A stretch of 64,000 nucleotides of DNA from the NCBI RefSeq assembly GCF_964204645.1, contig NC_134031.1:11324501-11388500 (forward strand), read 5' to 3'. Positions 55,475 through 64,000 of the stretch are shown here, one piece after another. Every line of letters begins with the position of its first letter. The first letter of the stretch is position 1. The stretch is from Tubulanus polymorphus. Lineage: Eukaryota; Nemertea; Palaeonemertea; Tubulaniformes; Tubulanidae. Made by a program: the position numbers and the translations under genes. The notes beneath the pieces are model-generated. The model saw nothing but the letters and a program-made list of their open reading frames with translations, had not been told where the DNA came from and searched no databases.

Positions 55475-57100
55475 TTATACACAAGCTCTGTGCTTATGGA
55501 ATAACTGGTAAAACTCGAGGACTTAATTAGCAGTTATTTATATAATCGACGTATATGAACTAAAGTAGAATTGACGTTATTGGACTACTCAGCCAAGGGC
55601 TGTATTAATACTGGCGTGCCTCAGGGATCTTTGTTAGGACCACTTCTTTTCTTCTTTATATTGATCTGCCAGACAATTTGCAGTCGTCTGTATTCTTATT
55701 TGCCGACGATACGTCTATCCATACCCCACTTGATTGCGGCAATCCGGATAATGGTAATCGTATCATCCATTCTGATCTCGACAGAATCAACCGGTGGTCT
55801 ACTACTTTGCGTCTTTCATTTAACCCATCTAAGAAGGCCGATATAACCTTCTGCAAAAGAGGTACTCAAATCTACATCCCCCTTATGCTAGGCCATGAAA
55901 ACATCCGCAGAAAGCGTCATCATAAACATCTCGGCTTCATCCTCGACGAAAACTTGTCATACAACCAACATGTTGAACATCTGGCGGGTAAAATTTTAAA
56001 AACTTATTAATCCTTTAAAACCGCTATCCAAACTTGTCACGTCATCTAAATAGAATGTACTTGTCATTTATAAGTCTGCACTTCGACTATGGTGACATAC
56101 TTTATAATAGCGCCAGTATTGCTGAACTCGTTAGCTTGGACCACATCCAATATAACGCCGCTATCATAGTCTCTGGCTGCATCCACAGATCTAACAAGCA
56201 AAAAGTTCCAGCCTGCTCAAACTGGAATAAACTGGAAACGCGTAGAGAGGAGCGATTAGAAATTTTTATGTACCGTGTCGCTAACGGTACCGCCCCGCCC
56301 TACGTAACATCAATTTTTGAATGCTATAAGTTAATTCAACCCCGGTTTATTCGAAATCCGCGTCCATTTACCATACCGGTGTTCAATTCAGCTAAAGTAC
56401 AAAAAAGTCGCTGTTTAAATTAATGTACGCATGGAACGAAATCGAACCAAATGTCAGAAATATCCCTACATTTTTGGCCTTCAAATCTACAGTAAAGAAA
56501 TTCAACTTTCATACGGTTCCATCATACCGCCTCGGTAATGTCAGTCGCGAAAAGGAAATCCGCCTTACTAGGTTACGCGTTGATCTCTTGCTCAAGTCGC
56601 ATCTGTCCAATCAAAACTTCCGCAACGTCGACAACCCTTCATGTAGTTACTGCAACCGTGCTGCCTCGACTAAACACTTTATGTTCCAATGCCAGCGTCC
56701 TGGCCACCAACTCAAAATCAACGCTCTCCTCTCAAACCTAGACATAGGTATACAGAATTACCTTAATTCTCTCACCCTTTCTAATAAAGTTAACTTTTTA
56801 CTTAATGGTAATACTTGTACTTTCTGTTTAGATACTAATGTTGAAATGTTATGTCTAGTAGCTACCTTTATTCAGTCTAACTACAAAGCCTTCTCCTAAT
56901 TTTGTAAATGCCAACCTGCACACTCCCCCTGCCCCCTTTTTTGGTATAATAATGTAACTTTATAGTTTATGTCTGTCATGTGGATTTTGTTTTCGTTCTT
57001 TTTGTAAATTTTGCCTTGAATGTGCATTCATGCGCGGTGGCAAATCATTTTGTAATGTATTTAATTTCATAACGGTAATAAACTTATACTTACTAAAAAT
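55475..57100 (+). pseudogene. LINE reverse transcriptase, C-terminal half and 3' tail
   Basis: It resumes with HKLCAYGITGKT and SSYLYNRR, then motif B NTGVPQGSLLGPLLF, motif C VFLFADDTSIH, and NRWSTTLRLSFNPSKKADIT, KHLGFILDENLSYNQHV and YLSFISLHFDYGDILYNSAS. The end carries a CSYCNRAASTKHFMFQC finger (C-X2-C-X7-H-X4-C) in a 158-residue ORF (56,423-56,899). Frame shifts separate the pieces. The 3' tail has AATAAA near 57,079. It belongs to the Jockey/CR1-like assemblage in general style; no finer placement. Confidence 0.85.
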
Positions 57101-58577
57101 ATCACTCAAATTTACTGTACGGGAGCTACAATCACAGTCGCAAGAAATATTGATGACAAAGCGAAGTTTAATTACATATTCCACAAAACAAACTAGGCAT
57201 TTTACTTAATAGAGTTTATTTTCTTTGAAAAAAAACATCATTTAAACACCGAAATAATATAAGTGCACTAGGTAGCGTGCATCCACTATTTTCCACAGTG
57301 ATAACATCACACGCAGTATACGCCCCAGACCCGTATTTTGAGCAACGCTGAGAACTAATCTTAAGTAATTAAAGATGGCATTAAGTGTGATCAATTGAAC
57401 CCGTCATTTTTATGCCCTCACAATCGTTGGAGCCCGGCTATCTTGTATTTAGTTTGCTACACTGATGATTTTAATATTTTTAATACTTAGTGCTGCACGA
57501 CGCGAGTTGATTGGCGTTAGCCATTTTATGTATCGATTACCTGTAGTAATAGATAACGCTTCCCATGGAGCAGATTAGTGTTTTTACCATGTGCACACAG
57601 ACATGCATCAACAAACCCACATTTGAATTGTCGAATGGTCATGCGAAGACATGGTGTCACATTTAAAAACGTTTTAAGCTTGGGCCTAAATTGCTTTACT
57701 ATTAAAAGATATCAAATTATGAATGAAACTATTGAAAGCCACATTCAGTTGATGAACTTGATTTCAACAGTATCCGGCTGGCCTGGTTTAATATGTACTG
57801 CCCTGAAATTGGAAAAACTTCTATAGTAGCTCTTGATTTTGTTTGTCCCGAGTAGTTTATGCTAAAGTTTTAGTTGTTTTATGTCATTGTCACACGGGAT
57901 CAAAATTGTCAAGTCCAAAATTCCCATAATTAATCATGTGTAACTGTCGTTCTTCCGCTGGTGAATATTATTTTCCTGTTCCACTTGGTAAATCCAAAGA
58001 CTAGCTATAGGCCCTCAGGATACAGCTAGCAGTTGGCCTTAAGGTTCAGTCTGTGAACAGCTTCGAAACACTCGTGTTAAATCATGGATGTGAAGCTTTT
58101 ACCCCATGAACTGCATGGTCATTGGCCTATGTCATGGGTTCTTGGTGATTGTGCTGAGAGCAGAGTGTATCCAGTGGTCGTGGTAACTATTCTTACTGAC
58201 GTTTTACCTTGATAGCATGGATTAAACATGCACCGCATCAACACAGTTATTTCCATTCACTTTTCAAGTTCTAAGTCAACACTGAAACCCATCATGGAAA
58301 GTTTCTTTCTGGTTGGTGTCGATGGACAACTGAATATGCACTTTTTTAAAAATTATCTATTGGGTCTTGTAAATATGTGCCCTTTTCTAATTTTTTTAAT
58401 CAATTCATATCAAGACATCAATTTTAGGCCTAGAGGGAGGGCAGGTTTTCTTCTTGTAGAAATTATTTTACCTATTTAATTTACATCAAAAAGACCAAAC
58501 CTCTTCAGATTGGCAATGGTGTAATTGGCAATGGAGTAAATTGGCAATATTCGTATTATTTTTCTTCTCTGCTGTAG
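57101..58577. other. Gene-free stretch
   Basis: No gene recognised. 58,287-58,316 repeats the end of family G (GAAACCCATCATGGAAAGTT). Confidence 0.45.
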
Positions 58578-58961
58578 CTATTTCTTCAAGCCTTTGCTTT
58601 CGGGCAGGCATTTTTGCACGATTTAACAGCTGATGATAAAAAAAACCATTCAACATATTATTTTACGGGAAAGCGGAAGTATGTTTCGGACTGTCTCTGT
58701 GGATACAAACATTGCTCCGAAATCGCAGTTTTGCTAGTGGCGAAAGAATTTGAAAGTATATTTCCAGAAAAAATTTTTAAAAGGGCAGAAAATTTTCGCG
58801 ATGGTAGCACGTGCCTACGGTGGTACCGTCTGCTAACTACGGTGCCACTATGCATGACTATAGTCAAAGCTCATAACGCCACGGGACTGTCAATATTTGA
58901 TGTGATAAATATACATCGAAGTGTGGTCGTTATTTCATTTCGTCCATCGTGGATCAAATAA
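58578..58961 (+). CDS. Unrecognised ORF behind a good splice acceptor
   Basis: An open frame of 127 codons follows TTTTTCTTCTCTGCTGTAG. It includes KRKYVSDCLCGYKHC and a region rich in aromatic and charged residues, and ends in FRPSWIK. I recognise no family. It is not the next exon of the CCCH/WWE gene: in the phase required there (2) a stop occurs after about 15 codons. It could be a terminal exon of another gene or a transposon fragment. Confidence 0.25.
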   Translation, partial: LFLQAFAFGQAFLHDLTADDKKNHSTYYFTGKRKYVSDCLCGYKHCSEIAVLLVAKEFESIFPEKIFKRAENFRDGSTCLRWYRLLTTVPLCMTIVKAHNATGLSIFDVINIHRSVVVISFRPSWIK

Positions 58962-59279
58962 TGTGATTCGCTTTAGGAACCAGAAAGTGACCTGATCAGC
59001 GTAAATTCAAAGTGAGGGTTTCCAGGAAACCAATAATGAAGCCTAAGGCTAAAAAATGAATACCTTGTTTCTCCGCAGCGGCCAGGGCCTTTTTTAGGTC
59101 AAAGTAATGTACAGGGCGGATAGGCGGCTGGTCAGGTCAACATTTAAGCTCAGCATAGAGTGGAGAGACAAGGTATTTTTAGCATAAACACTGCAGGACA
59201 TGTTTTAAAGCACACTTTGATCTCTAACCCGTAATTTATTATTCGGTTCCTTCAAGTTGTATATGAGTATGGACAGATC

Positions 59280-59355
59280 ATTCTCCCCCGGTAGGGATTT
59301 GAACCTGATGATATCGCAAATCGGAATCCTGCCACACTAGACCGGCTCCATGAGT
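59280..59355 (-). repeat. tRNA-like (SINE) remnant
   Basis: On the minus strand GAGCCGGTCTAGTGTGGCAG is followed by a B-box-like GGTTCAAATCCCTACCGGGG. It looks tRNA-derived but cannot fold into a proper cloverleaf, so it is not called a tRNA gene. Confidence 0.4.
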
Positions 59356-59379
59356 CCGTTACTGAAGCGAAAAATTACA

Positions 59380-59580
59380 GTTACGTTTCGTATTTCATTT
59401 CATAATTTAGCAGGACCCGCGAAAAAATGGCCATTTCGTTTCGTAGTTTAGCATTTTGTTACGTATTTCATTTTGTACTTTAGCATTTCGTAATTTTTTT
59501 TCAAATTTCGTTATTAGGGTTTTCTGAATTTCGTCAAAAACCCTCTTGTAATTCTGTTTATTATTCTTATTAACAAAATA
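59380..59580 (+). repeat. Degenerate TTTCGTA-rich tract ending in a terminal hairpin
   Basis: Repeated TTTAGCATTTCGTA-type words (59,380-59,510), then AGGGTTTTCTG..CAAAAACCCTCTTGTAATTCTG and ATT repeats, the shared hairpin end. Confidence 0.6.
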
Positions 59581-59879
59581 TCTTCCACTTTTTTTCATCA
59601 CATAAAATTCATCTTCTCTCGGATTCGACAACTAACAGCTACTTAACGGAATGTAGAATTCTGATAGAAATATAACAGACTTTCCCTTCGCGTAGATTCT
59701 ATCAATGCACTCTGCACGCTATTTTAAACTTAAAATTACTTTCAGACAGCTAACACCGGCGGAAATATACTACGCCCATGATCAGCTATCGGTATGTCCC
59801 TTCAGGTGTTCCGTACTTCTCCATACGGTATACCTGAATGCGCCAATGAAACAATAATACGTCCAAGGAATGCTCCGAT

Positions 59880-60380
59880 ATCGGGTCCAAGTCCAAGAGT
59901 TTACGAGGCCGGCATTCGCAAGTCCCACAGGTTTACAGGCATTCCTGTTATTCCGGTTATTTTATTCAAATATATTGCTGATCTGTTCATGTAAACAAAA
60001 TCGCCTATAAATAAATTTTGAATTGATCAAATTTAAATCAAGGTCCTTGAGTCGCGGGTGGCTACTAGAATTACGTTCGACTACATTCAGAGAGAAAAGA
60101 AACAACAGAAAAGTATCAGGTGATTATCGGTAGCCTACTACCATGACTACTACGGAACACACAGACAGTTGACAAACAGACTAAAATATACTGGTTGGTC
60201 AGAGTTTGTTCGGTTGTGAGGAGTGTGGAAACTAAGAAACCTACCGGTATTAATTTGTCTATAGGCCTATTATAGTAGCCAATACCATTTTAAGTACGAA
60301 GATGTTACCCAAACGTGATTGTACAGTGATCTCCACAGGTTAGCCGTACGTGAGGACTTTCCCTCTGCGTATGCGTCAAT
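59880..60380 (+). repeat. Dispersed repeat family D (copy 3, plus)
   Basis: Matches 37,700-38,225 with internal gaps: AAGAGTTTACGAGGCCGGC, TATCAGGTGATTATC, AATATACTGGTTGGTCAG and ATTTTAAGTACGAAG. Confidence 0.75.
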
Positions 60381-60444
60381 AATCTACATGTACGCGCATG
60401 CATCATAGAATAGGGATAGGGTAGGGTTAGGTGAAGATATATGT

Positions 60445-60550
60445 AAATTAATTTATCAACCCTGCAGTTGATAAATGTGGCTCAGTGGGTAAATCACTGG
60501 ACTACCGTCGGATTTTTTTCATTTGGTTTCGAATCCCAATATTACGAGTC
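60445..60550 (+). mobile_element. tRNA-derived SINE (copy 2)
   Basis: A box TGGCTCAGTGGGT and B box GGTTTCGAATCCC with TAAATCACTGGACTAC between. Inverted partner at 12,478-12,600; both are next to family D. Confidence 0.7.
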
Positions 60551-60946
60551 AGAATTCTACTGCATTGCGCATGCGTCAACATACTTCAGGGATGAAAATC
60601 TTGCGCGGATTTCCGCGGACAAGGGCCCTTTTTTATCATTCTTGAGATCAGTGCAAATCCGTTGAGAAATGGGGGGGGGGGGTGGTGGACTCAGTGATAT
60701 TCTCTCTGAATCAGACATCGTTAGCGATAACATAGGCCTACCGAACCGAACCGAACCGTAAAAGCGTTCTATTTTTATATCGCTACGATGTACGATCAGA
60801 TTGTGTGTGTAAAAAAAATCAATAATCTAACGTGAAAACTATTAGCGTGCGCCTATCACCGCGTCTACCTGTCTGTCTATAGTATTAAGCTTCCCGCGCC
60901 GTAGTTTTGTTTTGAATGCTGGGGTGCTATTAGCAGTTTGTTCGTC

Positions 60947-61224
60947 ATGGATCGTAAGATCATAGACAGGTGCTCTTTTGTAGACCCATCGGGGGGTTGA
61001 TAAAGGATTAAAAAATCCATGGAATTGGTTAGAGACCGTTATCGACGATGTTCCCCTCGCTGAATGTATAAGAAAAATCAGCGTTGCTGGAAGAGCATTA
61101 TGCATCTGGTGCAACAGCGAAATAAACTATGGTGCACGGGGAAAGGTTGCTATTACTGATCACGTAAAATCAAAAAAACACAAAGATATAGATAAAGACA
61201 GAAGAAGTAATTACAAACTACCAG
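60947..61224 (+). CDS. hAT transposase exon 1: BED-type zinc finger
   Basis: It starts MDRKIIDRCSFVDPSGG. An extra G in a G6 run (about 60,990) shifts the frame, after which it reads NPWNWLETVIDDVPLAECI and then CIWCNSEINYGARGK..DHVKSKKH. This is a C-X2-C...H-X5-H finger of the BED kind that binds element termini. It ends CCA G|GTATGC. The phase fits exon 2 if the G run is one base too long. The related finger at 28.6 kb shows the same WxW lead-in. Confidence 0.7.
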
Positions 61225-61434
61225 GTATGCCTCCTTTGTTTTTGAACCAAAAATTTTACCCAGTCGGTACCTTAGTTTGTTCTGTAGAAAAAATTTCGGC
61301 AGGAATCCCGGCTGCAGAATTTTATTTGCAGACTTTAGATATGAAATTAGATTAAATAGTTTGAGGCCTAGACATGCGGTCTAAGAATAAATAAAAACAG
61401 ACAATCGATTGAGTCTTCAATGTTTACCTTGCAG
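61225..61434 (+). other. Intron in the hAT transposase gene (210 bp)
   Basis: GTATGC donor, TTTACCTTGCAG acceptor. Joining gives ..NYKLPG then SSTSQQEKPYGLWQAF in frame. Confidence 0.7.
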
Positions 61435-62549
61435 GGTCTTCAACATCACAACAGGAGAAACCGTATGGTCTTTGGCAAGCATTTAAAGATTCACCATCCA
61501 CTGTAAATGAGAGCAGTCGTCCGAAAGTTGAACCTTTCATTCCAGTGCAGGACCGGGTTCTTCATTCTGAGGCTATGCTGCTTGCATTCATTGCCGACAA
61601 AAACATGTCATTTAGCATTGTTCCGGATGTTATAGATCTGATTAAAGCCTTATGTAAAGACAGAAATGCCCTGTCGCACTTACAAATGTCCAGAGTTTCA
61701 GCATCGTACAAAATGAAACATGGCTTGGCCAAGACATTTTCAGATCAGTTAAATGAAGAACTAAATGAAAACTTCTTCTCTCTCAACATCGATGAAGCAA
61801 CAAGTTTAAGTCTGAAAAAAGTTCTTTCTATTTTCGCCAGTTTTTATTCACCTGTCGAGAAAAAAATCATGTTTCGTCATGTCTCTTCACTTAAGGTCAT
61901 CTCGGCTAAAAGTGAAAGTATTTTTAACGAGGTCATTGGCGAGTTGGACCTTCGGCAGATATCATATGATCATTTAATGTCCGTTCTTGTTGATTCATGT
62001 AATGTCATGCCTGGCTGCAGATCCGGGTTCGAGACCAGGTTGCGTGATAAGGTCCCTCACCTTATAAACATCGACGGCGACTCGGCGCACCACGTACACA
62101 ATTCGTCAAAACAGTTTACCAATTGTTTTGATAAAGTGATCGAAAAGCTAATTACAGATCTGTACAATGATTTGAAATGGTCACCTGACTTGCGCGATGA
62201 TAACCTTCGTGAAATATGTTCTTTGTTAGGATTTAACTTCACAATGCCCGAAAGATATGTTGTTACCAGGTGGCTGTCTTTGCACGATGCCGCTGTTGAT
62301 TTAGAACGTAAGTTAGAAGCCTACACAGTGTTCTACTTCGGTTTTTTTAATCGAGGTGATCGCGTCATATATCTAGCCCGTTGCGTAGAAATTTATCGGC
62401 ACTTGGGTATTTCAGAACCTGCACGAGGGTGCATTAAAGAGATACAGTTAATTGTAAAAATAAGAAACTTACTGAGGACAGAAAAGCAAGAAAAAATCGA
62501 ATTACCGATCGATTGTTTGTCGACCGAAAACGGACAGTTATGTACCTGA
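61435..62549 (+). CDS. hAT transposase exon 2, upstream frame: catalytic core part 1
   Basis: The open frame from the acceptor runs through SLNIDEATS (first catalytic Asp) and VLVDSCNVMPG (second Asp of the RNase H-like DDE core; usual form ..TDGA..M.G) to ..MPERYVVTRWLSLHDA, the conserved W of hAT proteins. After ~62,400 it leaves the family frame and ends at 62,549. The continuing frame (..VMYLNFLISVLPVLKKY) is shifted and contains a TGA before EPLIHKL. The gene is therefore broken by one indel plus one stop in the present sequence. Confidence 0.8.
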
Positions 62550-62614
62550 ATTTCCTGATTTCAGTTTTGCCTGTTCTGAAAAAATACGTTCTGAAAGTTC
62601 AAAAGTGAGAGCCG

Positions 62615-63544
62615 TTGATACATAAGCTTATTGATGAACAAGTCAGTGTATTCCGGGAATTTCTCTGTTGCTTTATTCGGCCTGACAAGATCCCTGCCGA
62701 TGATCGAAAATTAGTTAGTGTCGATATTGATCTTTGTACGATGAAACCGAGTGAAATGTTTGTTGGAGACAAAGCCTCAAAACTTATCAGTGAGAATCCA
62801 AAAGATCCACTTTTCAATGAATTTTACGACAAAGTCAAAAAGGTCTTCATCTCTTGTGCTAAATATTTGGCAAAGAAACTACCGCTTAACAGTAAGACAC
62901 TGTTACGTATAGCTGCAATTGACCCAGCATGTCGCGGTCATACCTTGACCTTGAAATATCTAAAGGATTTTCCAAATATAGCAACACATGTTCTGAATTC
63001 AGATGAGGTTGATAGCTACCAACTTGAGGTACACCGTTATGCTAAAGCATATCCTTATCTTTCAAAAATGGTATTTGCGCTCCTTAATTGCTTCACATGC
63101 CCACTAGTTGAAAGTTCATTCAGCGAAATGTCAAATATTGTGGATACTACATCCAACCGGTTGAATATATCAACATACAGTGCCTTACAGACAGTGAAGT
63201 ATTCGTTGGCTGGAAAATCGGCTGTGGAATTTTTCAATAGAAATGACATTCGCTGTGATCCCATCCGTCCCAAGGGTTTGAACGTAAACATGGCTTCAGC
63301 TGCACAAGTTTATAAGCAAGAACTCGAAGAAACAAAAGAAAAGCGGGAATCTCATTTAAAAGCGATCCAAGCACGGAAAACTGAAACAATCTCAAAACGA
63401 AAAGCAAGAGAAACGAATATCGAGACGGCGAAAAGAGCTAGGATCGTTCATGCAGCAGCTGCCCAGGCCAAAGCCAAAAGGGCCGATCGAAATGAGATCC
63501 TTCAGAAATTAGCAGAGAAGCGTCGGCGGTACAGTAGAAATTGA
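62615..63544 (+). CDS. hAT transposase exon 2, downstream frame: catalytic Glu and dimerisation domain
   Basis: 309 residues. 1-100: helical insertion region of the family. About 145-200: hAT C-terminal dimerisation region, YPYLSKMVFALLNC then PLVESSFSEMSNIVDTTSNR, in which Glu166 is the probable third catalytic residue. 233-309: a long Lys/Arg/Ala/Glu-rich helix likely to be coiled coil and nuclear. True translation probably begins upstream in the same reading frame; the first Met here is merely the first after the TGA. Confidence 0.8.
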   Translation: MIHKLIDEQVSVFREFLCCFIRPDKIPADDRKLVSVDIDLCTMKPSEMFVGDKASKLISENPKDPLFNEFYDKVKKVFISCAKYLAKKLPLNSKTLLRIAAIDPACRGHTLTLKYLKDFPNIATHVLNSDEVDSYQLEVHRYAKAYPYLSKMVFALLNCFTCPLVESSFSEMSNIVDTTSNRLNISTYSALQTVKYSLAGKSAVEFFNRNDIRCDPIRPKGLNVNMASAAQVYKQELEETKEKRESHLKAIQARKTETISKRKARETNIETAKRARIVHAAAAQAKAKRADRNEILQKLAEKRRRYSRN

Positions 63545-64000
63545 ATTTTTGCTCGGCTTATATTCTTTGTCCTTAACCTGTAATTCACGGCTATAATTCA
63601 TGTTTGTTTTGTTAGAACTATCATTTTCCGTTGTAAGTGAAAATAGTTTCAGAACGAGAGATGGTTAAACTGGACTCTTAAACGAGTTTAATCTAAATTG
63701 TTTGAAAGTTTACGGTAAAACTGATTCCTGCGTGATCTGGATCCCGTGTCATTGTAATACTGTATAATATGGCAAATTAAATAATTTAATATCTCTTCTT
63801 GTGTGTTGAAATAATAAAACTCAAAAAGATACCCTTATCGGATTATCATTGTGTTATTGGTTTGTGTCCAGGAGTGAATTTCAGAATCCATTACTTAATA
63901 ATTCAAAGGACCCCTTTTCTTAGCCGAGGAAATGAAAATCGTTATCCTATTAGAAATGGACTGCGCCGGCGTTAAAATAAGAATTCCCGAGTACCGACTG

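Larger units (their letters stand above)
60589..63860 (+). mobile_element. Near-complete hAT DNA transposon
   Basis: The left end is at CAGGGATGAAAATCTTGCGC (hAT-like CAGGG). The leader of ~350 bp is shared with the deletion derivative at 51.2-52.5 kb. A two-exon transposase gene and an AATAAA near 63,811 follow. No right terminus complementary to the left end is visible before 64,000, so the 3' boundary is uncertain. A G12-13 run near 60,670 may be assembly-sensitive. Confidence 0.65.

Noticed and set aside
58578-58961. Next exon of the CCCH/WWE gene
   Set aside because: Exon 3 ends in phase 2, and reading this region in that phase hits a stop after about 15 codons.
51171-64000. PARP catalytic domain or second WWE downstream
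   Set aside because: I looked for H-Y-E type catalytic motifs and a WWE signature on the plus strand and saw none; this end is occupied by LINE and hAT sequence.

Overview
Kind of organism: this is nuclear DNA of an animal, most likely a marine invertebrate (a lophotrochozoan or invertebrate deuterostome; I cannot decide which). The reasons are spliced genes with GT-AG introns and phase-matched exons, a CCCH/WWE protein of the PARP12/PARP13 (ZAP) type, and very dense, nested transposable elements: hAT, Helitron/Helentron-like, foldback, LINE, tRNA-SINE and Ty3-type Gag. The palindrome TAGGCCTA is also unusually abundant. No bacterial operons, rRNA or CRISPR are present.

Layout. 0-1 kb: a Ty3/gypsy-like Gag (minus), cut by the window edge. 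1-16 kb: no host gene recognised. This part holds a 4.6-kb region bounded by hAT-like inverted termini (5.5-10.1 kb) with a nested 0.5-kb hAT MITE and a LINE 3' end, then a tRNA-SINE and a dispersed repeat family (12.5-13.5 kb). 16.35-51.17 kb: the 5' part of one large plus-strand gene. A 2.6-kb exon encodes three successive ZAP-like blocks of four CCCH fingers. After a 168-bp intron, exon 2 holds the first half of a WWE domain. The second half lies 31.7 kb downstream (50,974-51,170) in the correct phase. No PARP catalytic domain is visible; it would lie beyond the window if present.

The giant intron is filled with repeats. 19.7-34.7 kb is a near-continuous chain of Helitron-like and tandem units, several joined end to end. 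Many of these units carry a motif close to the CTCF core (CCACCAGGGGGCG or AGGTGGCGC). 34.97-36.6 kb is a 1.6-kb foldback element built around a 31-bp minisatellite. 36.8-38.7 kb repeats families seen earlier. On the minus strand at 40.8-43.35 kb, inside the intron, lies a spliced gene. Its product has a basic start, an Asn/Glu/Lys-rich repeat region, a herpesvirus-tegument-USP-like (C76-like) cysteine protease region and an OTU protease domain. Two small frame breaks, in A6 and (GT)n tracts, interrupt it.

51.2-64 kb: a hAT internal-deletion derivative split by a Helentron-like insertion; a LINE reverse transcriptase split by a ~2-kb insertion that contains a TIR element with a perfect 9-bp target duplication; further repeats; and a nearly complete hAT transposase gene with a short intron (60.9-63.5 kb).

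How it works together: the host gene is probably a nucleic-acid-sensing antiviral or ADP-ribosylation-related factor. The protease gene nested antisense in its intron could be a domesticated or mobile deubiquitinase. Everything else is mobile DNA whose nesting gives relative ages.
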